Position numbers and translations under genes: made by a program
The notes under the pieces: model-generated
The model's input: only the letters and a program-made list of their open reading frames with translations
Database searches by the model: none
What the model was told of the DNA's origin: nothing
Shown: positions 5,844 to 6,916 of the stretch, piece by piece
How the letters are laid out: each line of letters opens with the position of its first letter
Numbering within the stretch: position 1 is the first letter of the stretch
DNA from: Gammaproteobacteria bacterium
GTDB lineage: Bacteria > Pseudomonadota > Gammaproteobacteria > Steroidobacterales > Steroidobacteraceae
Reading direction: 5' to 3'
DNA: 6,916 bases
Assembly (NCBI GenBank): GCA_030043215.1
Contig: JASHYG010000304.1
Location: 1-6,916 of the forward strand

Positions 5844-6916
5844 ATGACCCTTCTCGTTCTGTCGTACCTGGCCGGCGTGCTCACTCTGTTGAGTCCCTGC
5901 GTCCTGCCGATCCTGCCCTTCGTGTTCTCGCGCGCCGGACAGCCCTTCACGCGCAGTGTTCTGCCACTGCTCGCCGGACTGGCGGTCACGTTCGCGGGGC
6001 TCGCCATGCTCGTGAGCGTCGGAGGAGGCTGGATCGTGCAGGCCAACGAGTATGGGCGGATCGCCGCCATGGTCCTGCTTGCCGTGCTAGGCGTGATGCT
6101 GCTGTGGCCGGCGCTCGCCGAGCATGCGATGCGGCCTCTGGTCGGCCTGGGCAACCGCTTGACGGCGCGAGTCGACGCAAGCGGCGGTGCGCAAGGGACC
6201 GTCGCCGGCTCGTTCGTCATTGGCGTGGCGAGCGGCTTTCTCTGGGCACCGTGCGCGGGACCCGTCCTCGGGTTGATTCTGACCGGCGCGGCGCTTCAGG
6301 GGCCGAGCACGCGGTCCGCGCTGCTCCTCCTCAGCTATGCCGCGGGCGCCGCCACGTCGCTCGCCATCGCGCTGCTGATCGGCGGGCGGGTGTACGCGTT
6401 CCTCAAGAGGTCACTCGGGGCCGGCGAGTGGGTGCGGCGCGGCCTCGGAGTCGCCGTCCTCGCCTCGGTGGCCGTCATCGCGCTCGGACTCGATACCCGA
6501 GTGTTGACGCAATGGTCGATCGCGAACACCTCGCGCATGGAGCAGGCGCTGATCGATGAGTTCCGACCGCCGTCGGCCATGAGGGGCTCGGGCTCGATGA
6601 TGGCGAGGGCTGCGGCTGGTGCCGCGGCCAGTGCTGCGGCGTCCGCACCGCAATCGAAGGCGCCCGGCGGCGGGCCGAGCTCCGGCAATCTGCCCGACGA
6701 AGGCGTCTTTCCGCCACTCACCGGCGCGGTCGCCTGGATCAACAGCCCGCCGCTCACGACGGAGGGCTTGCGCGGCAAAGTCGTGCTGGTCGATTTCTGG
6801 ACGTACTCGTGCATCAACTGCCTGCGGTCGCTCCCGTACGTGCGCGCCTGGGCGCAGAAGTACAAGGACCACGGCCTGGTCGTGATCGGCGTGCACACGC
6901 CGGAGTTCGCTTTCGA
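5844..6916 (+). CDS. dipZ: DipZ-like protein: CcdA/DsbD membrane domain fused to thioredoxin-like domain, partial
   Basis: The first 357 residues are present and the gene runs off the right edge. Residues 1-215 are a CcdA/DsbD-type integral membrane domain of about six hydrophobic segments. Its two redox cysteines sit in the typical contexts SPCVLPILPF (17-26, Cys19) and APCAGPVLG (135-143, Cys137). A low-complexity Ala/Gly/Ser linker (about 246-283) leads to a TlpA/redoxin domain whose active site is CINC (Cys323, Cys326) in FWTYSCINCLRSLPYVRAW (318-336), a wording characteristic of DipZ. The protein should accept electrons from cytosolic thioredoxin and deliver them outside the membrane. 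Known DipZ proteins carry a further C-terminal beta-rich domain, which would lie past the window. The ATG at 5844 is set by GAGGA five bases upstream. Its place behind a periplasmic MsrB suggests that this reductase is a client; a role in cytochrome c maturation is an alternative. Confidence 0.93.
   Translation, partial: MTLLVLSYLAGVLTLLSPCVLPILPFVFSRAGQPFTRSVLPLLAGLAVTFAGLAMLVSVGGGWIVQANEYGRIAAMVLLAVLGVMLLWPALAEHAMRPLVGLGNRLTARVDASGGAQGTVAGSFVIGVASGFLWAPCAGPVLGLILTGAALQGPSTRSALLLLSYAAGAATSLAIALLIGGRVYAFLKRSLGAGEWVRRGLGVAVLASVAVIALGLDTRVLTQWSIANTSRMEQALIDEFRPPSAMRGSGSMMARAAAGAAASAAASAPQSKAPGGGPSSGNLPDEGVFPPLTGAVAWINSPPLTTEGLRGKVVLVDFWTYSCINCLRSLPYVRAWAQKYKDHGLVVIGVHTPEFAF

Noticed and set aside
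6335..6898. 187-codon minus-strand open frame
   Set aside because: It is antisense to the DipZ linker and thioredoxin domain, with no recognisable motif or ribosome-binding site.
1..6916. CRISPR array, tRNA/rRNA genes, insertion sequence ends, attachment sites
   Set aside because: No regularly spaced repeats, transposase or integrase motifs, terminal inverted repeats or tRNA-like segments were seen on reading both strands by eye; a tRNAscan or ISfinder search was not possible.

Overview
The window is about 7 kb of GC-rich DNA. It appears to come from a Gram-negative bacterium, most likely a proteobacterium (gamma or beta class would fit, but the sequence does not settle it). The pointers are a c-type cytochrome fused to a PQQ-type sugar dehydrogenase, a Tat-exported methionine sulfoxide reductase, a DipZ/DsbD-type membrane redox protein, and a lipobox-bearing peptide-binding protein. 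No rRNA, tRNA, insertion sequence, CRISPR array or other mobile DNA was seen. Coding density is high and the gene set looks chromosomal.

The layout is simple: one divergent point at about 5006-5149. Everything to its left is on the minus strand and everything to its right is on the plus strand. Leftward from that point come an unrecognised 139-aa protein (5005-4586), a secreted cytochrome c / PQQ-dependent sugar (sorbosone-type) dehydrogenase (4493-2709), a secreted SMP-30/gluconolactonase-like beta-propeller (2707-1673), a cytosolic class I glutamine amidotransferase (1641-928), and an oligopeptide-type ABC transporter substrate-binding lipoprotein cut off by the window edge (820-1). The dehydrogenase and the propeller are 1 bp apart and the amidotransferase follows after 31 bp, so these three are probably one operon. 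The 92-bp and 107-bp gaps on either side leave it open whether the outer genes belong to it.

Rightward come msrB (5150-5746), with a twin-arginine signal, and dipZ (5844 to the edge), a CcdA-type membrane domain fused to a thioredoxin-like domain with a CINC active site. Together they read as an envelope methionine-sulfoxide repair unit: DipZ would carry reducing power across the membrane and MsrB would use it. This coupling is inferred from family knowledge and adjacency.

The most distinctive non-coding signal is a 28-bp, AT-rich, near-perfect dyad at 5019-5046 in the divergent intergenic region. A weaker look-alike lies about seven helical turns away at 5092-5119, overlapping a plausible msrB -10 box. 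It looks like the operator of an unidentified regulator controlling the redox-repair genes, the orphan 139-aa gene, or both. I found no wholly new system: the families are known, and the novelty lies in the operator, the orphan protein and the gene groupings.
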